NCBI GenBank assembly: GCA_910577755.1
Contig: CAJTNL010000010.1
Location: forward strand, 1 to 64,000
Origin: an uncultured Eubacteriales bacterium
GTDB taxonomy: Bacteria > Bacillota > Clostridia > Oscillospirales > Acutalibacteraceae
DNA: 64,000 nt
Direction of reading: 5' to 3'
Positions 26,549 to 36,196 of the stretch are shown piece after piece. Both the position numbers and the translations under genes were made by a program. The stretch's first letter is position 1; each line of letters begins with the position of its first letter. The notes under the pieces were generated by a model. It was not told where the DNA came from. It did not search any database and saw nothing but the letters and a program-made list of their open reading frames with translations.

Positions 26549-28924
26549 TTATTCTTTTCCAAAAAAGGTTTGAGCAAAATATACAGAGCGCATGGCGTCT
26601 TTGGCGTAAAAATCAGCATCTATCATATCGGCATATTCTTGTGTTAGTACAGCTCCGCCAACCATTATGGTAACACCAGGCGCTTTTTCTTTTAATAAGC
26701 GAATAGTCTTTTCCATATTTACAACAGTGGTAGTCATTAAAGCGCTTAGTCCTACCAATTGCACGTTTTGTTTCAGTGCAGTTTCTAAAATTAAGTTAGG
26801 GTCTACATCTTTACCTAAATCAATTACGTCATAGCTATAGTTTTCTAGTAAAACCTTTACAATGTTTTTGCCGATATCGTGGATATCTCCTTTCACTGTA
26901 GCTAGTATAATTTTTTCACCCTTTTCTTGTGTTTGTCCTTTTTTTTCAAAATGAACCTTAATAACTTCGAACGCAGCTTTGGCTGCTTCGGCGCTCATTA
27001 GTAGCTGTGGCAAAAACAAAGTGCCCTGTTCAAATTCTTTCCCTACAACATCCAGAGCAGGAACCAACATTTGATTAATAATATCCAGCGGTTCTGTGGT
27101 TTGTATTAGCTTTTGTGTTGCTGCATGTGCGCTTTCCTTTAAGCCTTTGATAACAGCTTCATCCAGAGGAACATCAGCACCGGCAGCTACAGTTTCTACT
27201 GTTTGACCTGAATATACAGAGATATACTCCATACATTGTTTGTCAATACCGCTCAGTGCACAATAAGCATAATAGGCATTCATCATACTTTTGGAGCCGG
27301 GATTGATAATAGCCGCGCTTAAACCGTTCTGCATAGCCATAGTAAAGAAAGCAGAGGTTATATTTTCACGTTGCGGTAAGCCAAATGAAATATTAGATAC
27401 ACCCAAAGAGGTATAGGCCCCTAATTGATCGCGTATCAGTTCTAATGCTTTTAATGTAACGGAAGCAGCTTTTTGATCCGCGCTAATGGTCATAGCCAGT
27501 ACGTCGAAAATGAGATCTGTTTTTGGAATGCCATAGGTTTTAGCAACATCAATAATCTTTTTGGCGATTTCCAATCTTCCTTCAGCTGTCTCAGGAATTC
27601 CATTTTCATCTAATGTTAAAGCGATAACAACACCGCCGTACTTTTTAACCAGCGGGAATATTTCGTGCATACAATGCTCTTTACCGTTTACCGAGTTAAT
27701 CAGCGGTTTTCCGTTGTAAATGCGCATGGCTTTTTCCATGGCTACGGTATCTGAGGTATCAATTTGCAAGGGTAAATCAATCACGCTTTGAATTTCCATG
27801 ATAGCGTCTTGCATCAATTGTACTTCGTCGATTTCAGGTAAACCAACGTTAACGTCTAAAACATGGGCTCCGTTTTGTTGCTGTGTAATACCCTCTCGCA
27901 AAATATAATCCATGTCGTGTTCCCGAAGTGCTTGCTTGAAGCGTGATTTACCAGTAGGATTGATACGCTCGCCGATAATAATCGGATGTTTACCAAATTG
28001 AACGGCCTGAGTATAAGATGAAATTACGGTCAGATGTTTTTGTTCAATAGGTACTGGTATAATGCCATGGCAGACTTTTACTGTTTCTGCTAAGTGAGCG
28101 GGAGTTGTACCGCAGCAGCCGCCAATGATCCAAGCGCCCTCCATAACGATGTCCAGCATTTCTTTTGCAAACTCCTCTGGTTCCACATCGTAAATAGTCT
28201 GTCCGTTAACGTTTTTGGGTAGTCCCGCATTGGGATTTACCACAATGGGAATAGAACAACATGCGGTCAGTTCTTTCATAAAGGCTTTCATTTGAGTGGG
28301 TCCAAGACCGCAGTTGAAGCCAAGACCGTCGACGCCTAATCCCTCCAGTAATGCAACTGCTGCAGGAATATCGCCTCCTGTAAGCAACTTGGCCTTTTCA
28401 TCAAAAGTCATGGTTACAAATACTGGAAGCGTTGTGTTTTCTTTTATCGCAAGTACGGCGGCCTTTACTTCGTGAGTATCGCTCATGGTTTCGATTAAAG
28501 CTACATCAGCCCCTGCTTGCTGCCCGGTAACGGCCATTTCCTTAAAAGCTTCGTAGGCGTCTTTAAATGAAAGGTCACCAAGCGGGCGCAGCAACTTACC
28601 GGTAGGACCGATGTCTATGGCTATAAGACCATGACCGTTTTCGGTTACAGCTTGTTTTGCGATGGTGACGGCGCTTTCAATCAATTCTTTGGCAGTATAA
28701 TGTTCACCATGCATTTTAATAGAATTGGCACCAAAGGTATTGGTTTTTATAATATCACACCCTGCGTTTAAATATGCTCGGTGGACGTTTAAAATAAAAT
28801 CCCGGTTTTCAATGTTCCATACTTCAGGAGAACCCCCGGGTGGAAGTCCGTTTTGCTGTAAAATAGAACCCATACCGCCTTCAAAAAAAATGATACGTTT
28901 TCCCAGTTGGTCCAATATATTCAT
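26549..28924 (-). CDS. metH: Cobalamin-dependent methionine synthase lacking the reactivation domain
   Basis: This 791-residue enzyme methylates homocysteine with methyltetrahydrofolate through methylcobalamin. The homocysteine/zinc domain (about 1-300) shows GFNCGLGP and IIGGCCGTTP. The pterin-binding domain (about 310-570) shows GERINPTGK and DVNVGLPEID. A cap and B12 domain with the axial-histidine motif KGDIHDIGKN occupies the rest. It ends after the B12 domain and lacks the S-adenosylmethionine reactivation module of classical MetH (about 1200 residues); that module is encoded by the gene just upstream on the same strand. Confidence 0.93.
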   Translation of the reverse strand: MNILDQLGKRIIFFEGGMGSILQQNGLPPGGSPEVWNIENRDFILNVHRAYLNAGCDIIKTNTFGANSIKMHGEHYTAKELIESAVTIAKQAVTENGHGLIAIDIGPTGKLLRPLGDLSFKDAYEAFKEMAVTGQQAGADVALIETMSDTHEVKAAVLAIKENTTLPVFVTMTFDEKAKLLTGGDIPAAVALLEGLGVDGLGFNCGLGPTQMKAFMKELTACCSIPIVVNPNAGLPKNVNGQTIYDVEPEEFAKEMLDIVMEGAWIIGGCCGTTPAHLAETVKVCHGIIPVPIEQKHLTVISSYTQAVQFGKHPIIIGERINPTGKSRFKQALREHDMDYILREGITQQQNGAHVLDVNVGLPEIDEVQLMQDAIMEIQSVIDLPLQIDTSDTVAMEKAMRIYNGKPLINSVNGKEHCMHEIFPLVKKYGGVVIALTLDENGIPETAEGRLEIAKKIIDVAKTYGIPKTDLIFDVLAMTISADQKAASVTLKALELIRDQLGAYTSLGVSNISFGLPQRENITSAFFTMAMQNGLSAAIINPGSKSMMNAYYAYCALSGIDKQCMEYISVYSGQTVETVAAGADVPLDEAVIKGLKESAHAATQKLIQTTEPLDIINQMLVPALDVVGKEFEQGTLFLPQLLMSAEAAKAAFEVIKVHFEKKGQTQEKGEKIILATVKGDIHDIGKNIVKVLLENYSYDVIDLGKDVDPNLILETALKQNVQLVGLSALMTTTVVNMEKTIRLLKEKAPGVTIMVGGAVLTQEYADMIDADFYAKDAMRSVYFAQTFFGKE

Positions 28925-28926
28925 AA

Positions 28927-29574
28927 TTACTCTTCCTTTCTAAACGGACAATTTTTTGCCTGACAAGTCATACATCTGTTGATATGGCAGGTAGTGGCTT
29001 CCTCTGTCAATCCGATGACAGCTGTGACAGATTTGCTGGGCGCTAAAATAAGGCTGTCCATAACTGTTAGTCCAATACGTTTTTGACAGTCTAGAACGGC
29101 AAGCAATTCTTTTTGATAGGTTAGTGGGAAGTCACCATAGCCGGGACTGAAACGAGGACGCAAATAAAGATTCTGATTTTCAGCTTGTGCTTGAATCGCG
29201 TCTTGTTGTTCATCGCAGTAGGCTTCAATTACAGTTGCAGCACAGGATTGCAGAATTACAGCTTTGCTCATATCAAGTTTGTTATATTTTTGAATCAATA
29301 AGTCGGCTCGTGGACCTAGTGTTGCCGCAAAAATTGCTGCTTGCCGACAACCGTTGATATGCTGAGACAAATTTTTGCTTTTAATAGTAATGGTACCGAT
29401 CGTAACAGTGTTGCTATCTCCGAATGTAACAGGAAAAATTTGATAAATACATTTTGGCGAAATGGTTCTGAGCAGTTCATTAAGACAATCTTCTATGGTG
29501 TTTGTTACTACTTCATCTGCCGCTTTGCCGCGATAGCCTAAATAGCGTAAAATTTCTTTGCGATTGATATTCAT
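28927..29574 (-). CDS. Methionine synthase reactivation-domain protein
   Basis: This separate protein carries the MetH activation domain, which binds S-adenosylmethionine and remethylates oxidised cob(II)alamin. The signature RPRFSPGYGDFPL is present, with an added C-terminal cysteine cluster CMTCQAKNCPF absent from E. coli MetH, possibly a metal site. Its stop is two bases before the metH start, so the two are made together. Start is taken at ATG 29572-29574, about 12 bases after GGAG; ATG 29581-29583 is too close to that site. Confidence 0.85.
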   Translation of the reverse strand: MNINRKEILRYLGYRGKAADEVVTNTIEDCLNELLRTISPKCIYQIFPVTFGDSNTVTIGTITIKSKNLSQHINGCRQAAIFAATLGPRADLLIQKYNKLDMSKAVILQSCAATVIEAYCDEQQDAIQAQAENQNLYLRPRFSPGYGDFPLTYQKELLAVLDCQKRIGLTVMDSLILAPSKSVTAVIGLTEEATTCHINRCMTCQAKNCPFRKEE

Positions 29575-29938
29575 ACAATTCATATTCTCCTTAAGAAAAT
29601 ATAGTAGCACCCTGTGTATGTATCATTTCTGATAGATTGCAGGAAGTTGTTGCAGCTATATTTGGTTTTCTTCATAGTATACAAGTCAATGGTTTTGGTG
29701 CCTTTTAGGGTTAAATCAACGTTTTTATGATACGATATTGAAAATATTATATTAGGATAGAGAATCAAATAAAATTTAAATTCATATCCTGTTCAGATTT
29801 TTATCGTGTGATAGAGAATTTCCTCAAATAATGAGCAAAATTTAATATAAGCCCAAAAATATGTCTTTGAAAGAAATATTTATATGCGCTCCTTTTTCTT
29901 CCTTTATGACAGCAACCCAAATGTTTATTTAAATAATG

Positions 29939-29970
29939 ATTTAAAATATATTGTACAATATATTTTAAAT
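29939..29970. repeat. Perfect 32-nt AT-rich palindrome
   Basis: The half-site ATTTAAAATATATTGT is followed directly by its exact reverse complement. It lies in the spacer between the divergent metH-reactivation gene and the ilvB leader, about 100 bp upstream of the ilvB promoter. There is no T-run, so an operator or protein-binding site is as likely as a terminator. The rest of 29611-30066 shows no gene. Confidence 0.6.
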
Positions 29971-30066
29971 TTCGTCCACTACTATATGATAAAGTTCCTG
30001 CTGTCAATGAATAGCGATGTACATGAGAAGATTAAAAATAACTGGGCATGAAAAAACGGTTTTCCC

Positions 30067-30095
30067 TTGACAAAATTATCGAAACAGCATATTAT
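30067..30095 (+). promoter_or_regulatory. Promoter of the ilvB T-box transcript
   Basis: TTGACA at 30067-30072 is a perfect -35 box. A 17-bp spacer leads to TATTAT at 30090-30095. Transcription would begin near 30102, just before the T-box leader. Confidence 0.75.
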
Positions 30096-30109
30096 TGATA
30101 CTATATAAT

Positions 30110-30367
30110 AAATGCGTTGACAGGGACATCATGCAGAAAAACTGTTTCAGAGAGTTGCCGGTGGGTGCAAGGCAGTACAGATTCTGTTTGGAATCACCCT
30201 TGAGCAGGCAGCTGAACCTTTTTGCAAGTAAGCGCAGCCCGGTTTCTTACCGTTACGAAAGCATGTATTGTTAGATACAGTGAGTGATTGTCTTACGACG
30301 ATAAAATGAGTGGTACCGCGGAGCATAAGTCTTCGTCTCTGTTTGTAATAGAGACGGAGACTTTTTT
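30110..30367 (+). promoter_or_regulatory. T-box leader controlling ilvB
   Basis: The conserved T-box core TGGTACCGCGG is at 30311-30321, inside GAGTGGTACCGCGGAGC. It is followed by a terminator stem AGTCTTCGTCTCT / AGAGACGGAGACT (30328-30362) and a T-run. Upstream, AGAGAG and GGGTG/CACCC stem elements fit stem I. Uncharged tRNA binding stabilises the antiterminator and turns on the genes downstream. The genes predict a branched-chain amino acid tRNA; I could not place the specifier codon securely. Confidence 0.92.
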
Positions 30368-30433
30368 ATACCTAAAATTTGTTTGTAGATTATGAAACGA
30401 TAGATAGAATAAATAGATTGAAGGAGAATTACC

Positions 30434-32140
30434 ATGAAATTAACAGGTGCACAAATTATAATGGAATGTTTATTGGAGCAGCAGGTAGATACCGTATTCG
30501 GTTATCCTGGCGGCGCTGTTTTAAACATATATGATGCGCTTTATGAGTATAAAGATCGTATCCGTCATATATGTACTGCTCATGAACAGGGGGCTTCCCA
30601 TGCGGCTGACGGCTATGCGCGTTCAAGCGGAAGAACCGGTGTTTGTATCGCAACATCTGGTCCTGGTGCTACTAATCTTGTAACCGGTATTGCTACAGCA
30701 TATATGGATTCAATTCCTATGGTAGCCATAACCGGTAATGTAAATTTAAATCTGTTGGGTTTAGATAGCTTTCAAGAGGTTGATATTACTGGTGTGACCA
30801 TGCCTGTTACAAAACACAATTTTATTGTAAAAAAAATTGAATATTTGGCCGATACTATTCGACAGGCGTTTCGAATTGCGCAGGAAGGCAGAAAGGGTCC
30901 TGTATTGGTAGATGTGCCAAAGGATATTACAGCGCAAATGTATGAGTTTATACCAGCAACACAATCGCTAAATGAAGAGCAGCAGGCGGCTATGCAATTG
31001 CCTATCAGTAAAAAACCGGTACAACTGCAAGCTTCTAAACTTGAGTATGCGCTGGAGCTAATTGCAAACAGCAAACGTCCGTTTATTTATGCAGGAGGAG
31101 GCGTGCTTGCTGCAGAAGCTTCTGCTCAACTGAAAAAACTGGTCGAGAAAATAGATGCTCCCGTTGCCTGTTCTTTAATGTGTCAGGGTGGTTTTGATCA
31201 GGCAGACGACCGTTATATGGGTATGCTGGGTATGCACGGTACAAAAACGTCTGCACAGGCACTAAAAAATTGCGATTTGTTTTTAGCGGTTGGTACACGT
31301 TTTTCTGACCGCATTATTTGTAACGCCAAATCATTTGCACGGCATTGTCCTGTGATTCAAATTGACATTGATCCTGCTGAATTTAACAAGAATATTGATG
31401 TAACTTTAAAGCTTTGCGGAGATGCAAACGAAATTTTATCTATTTTAAATGCACGTTTGCATCAAGATGACCATGCACAATGGCTTGCACAAATCAGACA
31501 GTGGAAGCAGGAATATCCGTTGGTGCAAAAATCTATAGACTCACAGGATATTACGCCTCAAATGCTCTTTCAGACGCTCAATGAGCTGACACAATCAGAA
31601 GCGATACTAACAACCGATGTGGGTCAACATCAAATGTGGGCGGCGCAATTTTATCAGTTCCGCCATCCTCGCCAGTTTATTACATCCGGCGGTTTAGGAA
31701 CCATGGGTTTTGGTCTTGGGGCTGCTATGGGCGCTAAGCTTGCCAATCCGGATAAAAAAGTTATCAATATCACGGGCGACGGCAGTTTTCATATGAATTG
31801 TAATGAACTTTCTACTTTGGCAAAATATCAGATTCCTATTGTGGAGCTAGTATTGGATAACTCTGTGTTAGGTATGGTGCGGCAATGGCAGAAATTGTTC
31901 TATGAATATCGTTTTTCTCATACCGATCAAGATAAGAAAACGGATTTTGTGAAATTGGGAGAAGCTTTTGGGGTTAAATCCTTTGATATCCGCAGCAAGG
32001 ACGATGTAATGCCGGTACTGAAACAGGCGTTTAGTTTGAATGAACCTGTTTTGGTGGCTTGCCATATAAACCGTGATTTTAACGTGTTGCCGATGGTGCC
32101 TGCCGGTGCGTCTGCTGAAGAGCCGATTCTTGAAATGTAA
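30434..32140 (+). CDS. ilvB: Acetolactate synthase large subunit
   Basis: This thiamine-diphosphate enzyme of 568 residues condenses two pyruvates, or pyruvate with 2-oxobutyrate, in the first common step of valine, leucine and isoleucine synthesis. The catalytic Glu is in CTAHEQGASHAADGYAR. FAD-region motifs and the cofactor motif ITGDGSFHMNCNELST are present. It is the first gene behind the T-box and is followed after 19 bp by the regulatory subunit. Start ATG 30434 follows AAGGAG. Confidence 0.95.
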   Translation: MKLTGAQIIMECLLEQQVDTVFGYPGGAVLNIYDALYEYKDRIRHICTAHEQGASHAADGYARSSGRTGVCIATSGPGATNLVTGIATAYMDSIPMVAITGNVNLNLLGLDSFQEVDITGVTMPVTKHNFIVKKIEYLADTIRQAFRIAQEGRKGPVLVDVPKDITAQMYEFIPATQSLNEEQQAAMQLPISKKPVQLQASKLEYALELIANSKRPFIYAGGGVLAAEASAQLKKLVEKIDAPVACSLMCQGGFDQADDRYMGMLGMHGTKTSAQALKNCDLFLAVGTRFSDRIICNAKSFARHCPVIQIDIDPAEFNKNIDVTLKLCGDANEILSILNARLHQDDHAQWLAQIRQWKQEYPLVQKSIDSQDITPQMLFQTLNELTQSEAILTTDVGQHQMWAAQFYQFRHPRQFITSGGLGTMGFGLGAAMGAKLANPDKKVINITGDGSFHMNCNELSTLAKYQIPIVELVLDNSVLGMVRQWQKLFYEYRFSHTDQDKKTDFVKLGEAFGVKSFDIRSKDDVMPVLKQAFSLNEPVLVACHINRDFNVLPMVPAGASAEEPILEM

Positions 32141-32159
32141 ATAAAGTGAGGTTGCTGTT

Positions 32160-32651
32160 ATGAATCATCAGAATGAAGAAAAAGAATATATTTTATCGGT
32201 GCTGGCGCAAAATCATACCGGAGTACTGCTGCGTATTTCCGGTTTGTTTAGTCGGCGTTGTTATAATATTAAAAGCATTGTAGCTGCACAAACCGAAGAC
32301 GTAAACAGATCGCAAATTTTAATTGTGGTGCAGGGAGACGACCGTATTGTACGACAGGTAGATAAACAATTGAATAAATTGATTGAGGTAGAGCAGGTAA
32401 CGGTATTGAACGATCATGAGGCTGTAGTTAGAGAGCATTTATTACTCAAGGTCATGCGTAGTGACGAAACATCAAATCAATTGATGGCTATTGCGAATGT
32501 GTTCCATGCCAATGTTTTAAATGTTTCCGCCGATGATATGATTGTAGAACTGACGGGTACGCCGTCTACTCTCAATTCTTTTATTGAATGTTACAAACCG
32601 TATCACATATTAAAAAGCTTACGTACAGGCACAATGGCAATGGAAAAATAA
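32160..32651 (+). CDS. ilvN: Acetolactate synthase small (regulatory) subunit
   Basis: The 163-residue protein has an N-terminal ACT domain (LSVLAQNHTGVLLRISGLF, then RRCYNIKSI) and the usual second domain. It binds valine and stimulates and feedback-regulates the large subunit. It lies between ilvB and ilvA under the same leader. Length and motifs are typical. Confidence 0.93.
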   Translation: MNHQNEEKEYILSVLAQNHTGVLLRISGLFSRRCYNIKSIVAAQTEDVNRSQILIVVQGDDRIVRQVDKQLNKLIEVEQVTVLNDHEAVVREHLLLKVMRSDETSNQLMAIANVFHANVLNVSADDMIVELTGTPSTLNSFIECYKPYHILKSLRTGTMAMEK

Positions 32652-32694
32652 TAACTTTTAAGTTACTTGAATATTGCAAAGGAAGAATTATAAT

Positions 32695-33912
32695 ATGCTT
32701 ACATTAGATAAAATCTATCATGCGTCTTATGCGCTGCGAGATGTAGTGCGTAAAACAAATTTGACACTTGCACCTCATATTAATCAAGAAAGTGAAGTGT
32801 ATTTAAAAACTGAAAATTTGCAAATAACCGGTTCTTTTAAAGTACGGGGCGCCTATTATAAAATTTCGCAGCTTTCAGAAGAAGAAAAGGCAAAGGGGGT
32901 AATTGCTTGTTCTGCAGGGAATCATGCGCAAGGCGTTGCCCTGGCTGCCGCCAAAAACAAGATTGCATCTCTCATTTGTATTCCAAATAATGCGCCAATT
33001 TCAAAAGTTGAAGCAACCAAGCGTTACAATGCAGAGATTGAGCTGGTCAATGGTGTATATGATGATGCTTTTCAAAGAGCTTGCGAAATTCAAAGAGAGA
33101 GCGGTAGAACCTTTATTCATCCATTTGATGATGTAGATGTGATTGCCGGTCAAGGCAGTATTGGGCTAGAGTTGCTCGATCAATTACCGGAATTGGATGC
33201 AGTTATTGTACCAGTAGGAGGCGGAGGTTTGATTAGCGGTATTGCGTTTGCTATTAAATCCTTGCGTCCCCAATGTAAAGTATATGGTGTACAAGCGGTA
33301 GGAGCGCCCTCCATGTATAATTCGGTTAAGCATCATCATGTAGAAGCCTTGGATTATGTTTCAACTATTGCAGACGGTATTGCTGTTAAACAGCCTGGAA
33401 ATCTTACATACGATTTATGTGAAAAATATGTGGATAAAATTGTAACAGTAACGGACGACGAAATTTCCACCGCAATTTTAATGCTGATTGAACAGCAAAA
33501 GCTGATTGCAGAAGGTGCGGGGGCCGTTGCGGTTGCCGCCGCTTTATTTAATAAAGTAGATATTAAAGGGAAGAAGACAGCGTGTATTGTTTCCGGCGGC
33601 AATATAGACGTGACTATTCTATCTCGTGTCATTTCTCGCGGTTTGCTGAAAACGGGTCGCTCTGCCGACATTACGCTTGAACTGGTAGACAAACCAGGTG
33701 AGTTAAGGGATGTTTCACGGATTATAGCGCAATTAGGCGGTAATGTAGTAGCGGTACATCATGATCGCAGTGGTGAAAATACAAATGTAAATGGGTGTTA
33801 TTTACACTTGGTGATGGAAACAAAGAACCATGCGCATATTTTAGAAATTGAGAAGGCTTTAATGGATCAAGGTTATAAAATTGTAGGAAGAGAGAGGACA
33901 TGTGTATGTTAA
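32695..33912 (+). CDS. ilvA: Threonine ammonia-lyase with C-terminal ACT domain
   Basis: This pyridoxal-phosphate enzyme turns threonine into 2-oxobutyrate, the precursor of isoleucine. The cofactor lysine is K49 in TGSFKVRGAYY; SAGNHAQGVA and PVGGGGLISG bind the cofactor phosphate. The last 80 residues (DKPGELRDVSRIIAQLGGN) form an ACT-like domain, as in the shorter TdcB/IlvA class of about 400 residues. The start ATG 32695 follows GGAAGA; an upstream TTG at 32674 is less likely. Confidence 0.93.
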   Translation: MLTLDKIYHASYALRDVVRKTNLTLAPHINQESEVYLKTENLQITGSFKVRGAYYKISQLSEEEKAKGVIACSAGNHAQGVALAAAKNKIASLICIPNNAPISKVEATKRYNAEIELVNGVYDDAFQRACEIQRESGRTFIHPFDDVDVIAGQGSIGLELLDQLPELDAVIVPVGGGGLISGIAFAIKSLRPQCKVYGVQAVGAPSMYNSVKHHHVEALDYVSTIADGIAVKQPGNLTYDLCEKYVDKIVTVTDDEISTAILMLIEQQKLIAEGAGAVAVAAALFNKVDIKGKKTACIVSGGNIDVTILSRVISRGLLKTGRSADITLELVDKPGELRDVSRIIAQLGGNVVAVHHDRSGENTNVNGCYLHLVMETKNHAHILEIEKALMDQGYKIVGRERTCVC

Positions 33913-34298
33913 AAAAAGTAAATACAGAAAAGGCCCCTGCAGCAATCGGACCATATTCTCAAGCGGTGATTACAGGTAATTTGTTATATACCAGCGGTCA
34001 GATTCCATTAGATCCGGCAACCGGTGAAATAATACAGGGTGATATTACAGCGCAGGCAGAACAGGTGATGAAAAACCTTGGTGCCGTTCTGGAGGCAGCA
34101 GGTACAACTTATGCCCATGTTATAAAAACTACATGCTTTTTAGCAGATATGAATGATTTTACAGCTTTTAATAAAGTGTACGAACAGTATTTTACTGAAA
34201 AACCGGCGCGTTCCTGTGTCGCTGTGAAGCAATTGCCGAAAAATGCGTTGGTAGAAGTTGAATTGATTGCTGCTGTACAAGTAGTTGAAAATTCATAG
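33906..34298 (+). CDS. ridA: RidA family imine deaminase
   Basis: RidA hydrolyses reactive enamines and imines such as those released by IlvA from threonine and serine, protecting pyridoxal enzymes. APAAIGPYSQAV, SGQIPLDP and KPARSCVAVKQLP with the conserved arginine are visible in this protein of about 130 residues. It overlaps the end of ilvA, which fits its role. ATG 33906 or the ATG at 33900 could be the start. Confidence 0.93.
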   Translation: MLKKVNTEKAPAAIGPYSQAVITGNLLYTSGQIPLDPATGEIIQGDITAQAEQVMKNLGAVLEAAGTTYAHVIKTTCFLADMNDFTAFNKVYEQYFTEKPARSCVAVKQLPKNALVEVELIAAVQVVENS

Positions 34299-34466
34299 AG
34301 TGCATAATGTATCAACTCTTTATATGTCAGAATATAGGTAAATATATTATGATTCAGAATGAGGAGTCTTGACTTATTGATTTGATGTAGCTTGTATGTA
34401 GTCACGTGTATTTTATTGGCACAGTTGTATAAAAAATAACAAAGTTTGTCTAAATTTTATCTATTA

Positions 34467-34494
34467 TTGACAACGGGGATGGTTATGCTATACT
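34467..34494 (+). promoter_or_regulatory. Promoter of the alcohol dehydrogenase gene
   Basis: TTGACA at 34467-34472 and TATACT at 34489-34494 are separated by 16 bp. The gene starts about 65 bp downstream with an AGGAGG site. Confidence 0.65.
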
Positions 34495-34560
34495 GAATAT
34501 ACAGAAACATTATGCAAATACTGTACTGAATAAGTCAAGCAGAATCAGGAGGAATTGATT

Positions 34561-35709
34561 ATGTCAGAGAGATTTTTTATGCCATCAATGAGTTTAATGG
34601 GAGCGGGCTGCATTGAAGAAGTTCCTAGTGAAATAAAAGAGTTGGGATTAAAAAAAGGTTTGATTGTTACAGATAAATTTTTAAATCAAAGCGGTCTGGT
34701 AAAAAATTTAACTAGTCTTTTGGAGAAAGAGAATATTGAATATGCGATTTACGATGAAGTGCAACCAAACCCGACGGTGACAAATGTAAACAGAGGTTTG
34801 GCAATGCTTAAAAAAGAAAGCTGTGATTTTATTGTTTCTTTTGGCGGCGGTTCTTCTCATGATTGTTGTAAAGGTATTGCGTTGCTTGCAACCAATGGGG
34901 GAGAAATTGGTGATTATGAAGGTGTCAATCGCTCTAAAAAGCCACAATTACCAATGATTGCAATTAACACCACAGCAGGTACAGCCAGTGAAATGACAAT
35001 CTTTTGTATTATTACCGATGAAGAACGTCATGTTAAAATGGCGTTAGTAGATAAAAATATGACGCCTCTTATTGCAGTGAATGATGCAAACCTGATGCTG
35101 GATATGCCAAAAAGTTTGACAGCTGCAACTGGTATGGATGCTTTGACCCATGCGATAGAAGCTTATGTATCTACTGCTGCGACACCTGTAACAGACGCCT
35201 GTGCACAAAAGGCAATTGAGCTCATTGTAAAATATTTGAGAACTGCTGTAGATGACGGCAAAAATGTGGAAGCAAGAGAGAATATGGCTTATGCTGAATA
35301 TTTAGCGGGTATGGCATTTAATAATGCTTCTTTGGGTTATGTGCATGCAATGGCACACCAATTGGGTGGTATGTTTGATTTACCTCATGGTGTTTGTAAT
35401 GCAATTTTACTTCCACATGTACAAGCATATAATGCACAGGTAGCGGCAAAGAGATTAAAAGAAATTGCAAAATATATGGGCGCAGATGTTTCAGGTTTAA
35501 GTGATCAAGACGGTGCGCAAAAAGCGATTGATTTAATTAAGGAACTTTCTAAGGATGTAGGTATTCCATCGGGTCTAAAAGAACTGAACGTTTCTCCAGA
35601 TTCTTTTGATGAACTGACAAAAAATGCGTTAAAAGACGCTTGTGGCGCAACAAATCCAAAGCAGGCCACACATGAAGAAATTGTGGCTATTTTCCAAGCT
35701 GCTCTATAA
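34561..35709 (+). CDS. Iron-containing alcohol dehydrogenase
   Basis: A group III alcohol dehydrogenase of 382 residues, converting short-chain aldehydes and alcohols with NAD(P)H in fermentation. The nucleotide motif FGGGSSHDCCKG and the iron ligands in GMDALTHAIEAY, HAMAHQLGG and DLPHGVCNA are visible. ATG 34561 follows AGGAGG at the right distance. The gene stands alone between its own promoter and terminator. The exact substrate (ethanol, 1,3-propanediol or other) cannot be told. Confidence 0.92.
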   Translation: MSERFFMPSMSLMGAGCIEEVPSEIKELGLKKGLIVTDKFLNQSGLVKNLTSLLEKENIEYAIYDEVQPNPTVTNVNRGLAMLKKESCDFIVSFGGGSSHDCCKGIALLATNGGEIGDYEGVNRSKKPQLPMIAINTTAGTASEMTIFCIITDEERHVKMALVDKNMTPLIAVNDANLMLDMPKSLTAATGMDALTHAIEAYVSTAATPVTDACAQKAIELIVKYLRTAVDDGKNVEARENMAYAEYLAGMAFNNASLGYVHAMAHQLGGMFDLPHGVCNAILLPHVQAYNAQVAAKRLKEIAKYMGADVSGLSDQDGAQKAIDLIKELSKDVGIPSGLKELNVSPDSFDELTKNALKDACGATNPKQATHEEIVAIFQAAL

Positions 35710-35720
35710 TTTCTATATTA

Positions 35721-35757
35721 AAAAACCGTTTGTTTTAATGACAAGCGGTTTTTTTTA
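35721..35757 (+). terminator. Terminator of the alcohol dehydrogenase gene
   Basis: AAACCGTTTGT pairs with ACAAGCGGTTT (one G-T pair) across a seven-base loop, followed by a run of T. Confidence 0.8.
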
Positions 35758-36142
35758 ATTAACTGATTCAATTTTAAATCATGAAAACAAATAAATTTAA
35801 TAATATCATTATTTTGAGAAAAATCATGTTAAACAATAGTTAGTGTAAAGGACAAAGGAAATCGCAATTCGCAATTGATTGCAGTACTAATTTTAGTATT
35901 TTTTATATGGTTATGTTTTACAGATGCATTTCATATGTTTGTTGGTCATTATTTTTGTTAACGACTTTAGTGATGTCTCCAGATGTATCCCCTAGTGTAT
36001 CAGATGCTTTTTCTAAATATATGTTTGGAGACGATGTGATGTATCATAATAAACTTTTGTATTGCAAACTTAGGGTTACGTATTGATTTAGGATTATGTG
36101 CCTGTTTTATATAAAAATTTTTATTTATGCGAATTGTAATGG
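35758..36142. other. Intergenic stretch before the copper operon
   Basis: No gene or clear element is seen in this AT-rich spacer upstream of the copA promoter. Confidence 0.4.
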
Positions 36143-36196
36143 TTGACAAAAAGACAAAAATAGTATATATTATATATACACCCCACCCGGGGTAGG
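36143..36196 (+). promoter_or_regulatory. copA promoter with CsoR-type operator
   Basis: TTGACA (36143-36148), a 17-bp spacer and TATATT (36166-36171) form a strong promoter. Just downstream, at about 36178-36196, the GC-rich palindrome ACACCCCACCCGGGGTAG resembles copper-sensor CsoR operators of the TACCCC-GGGGTA type. It overlaps the region of transcription start and abuts the ribosome site, so repressor binding would block initiation or clearance. The downstream csoR gene fits this. Confidence 0.75.
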
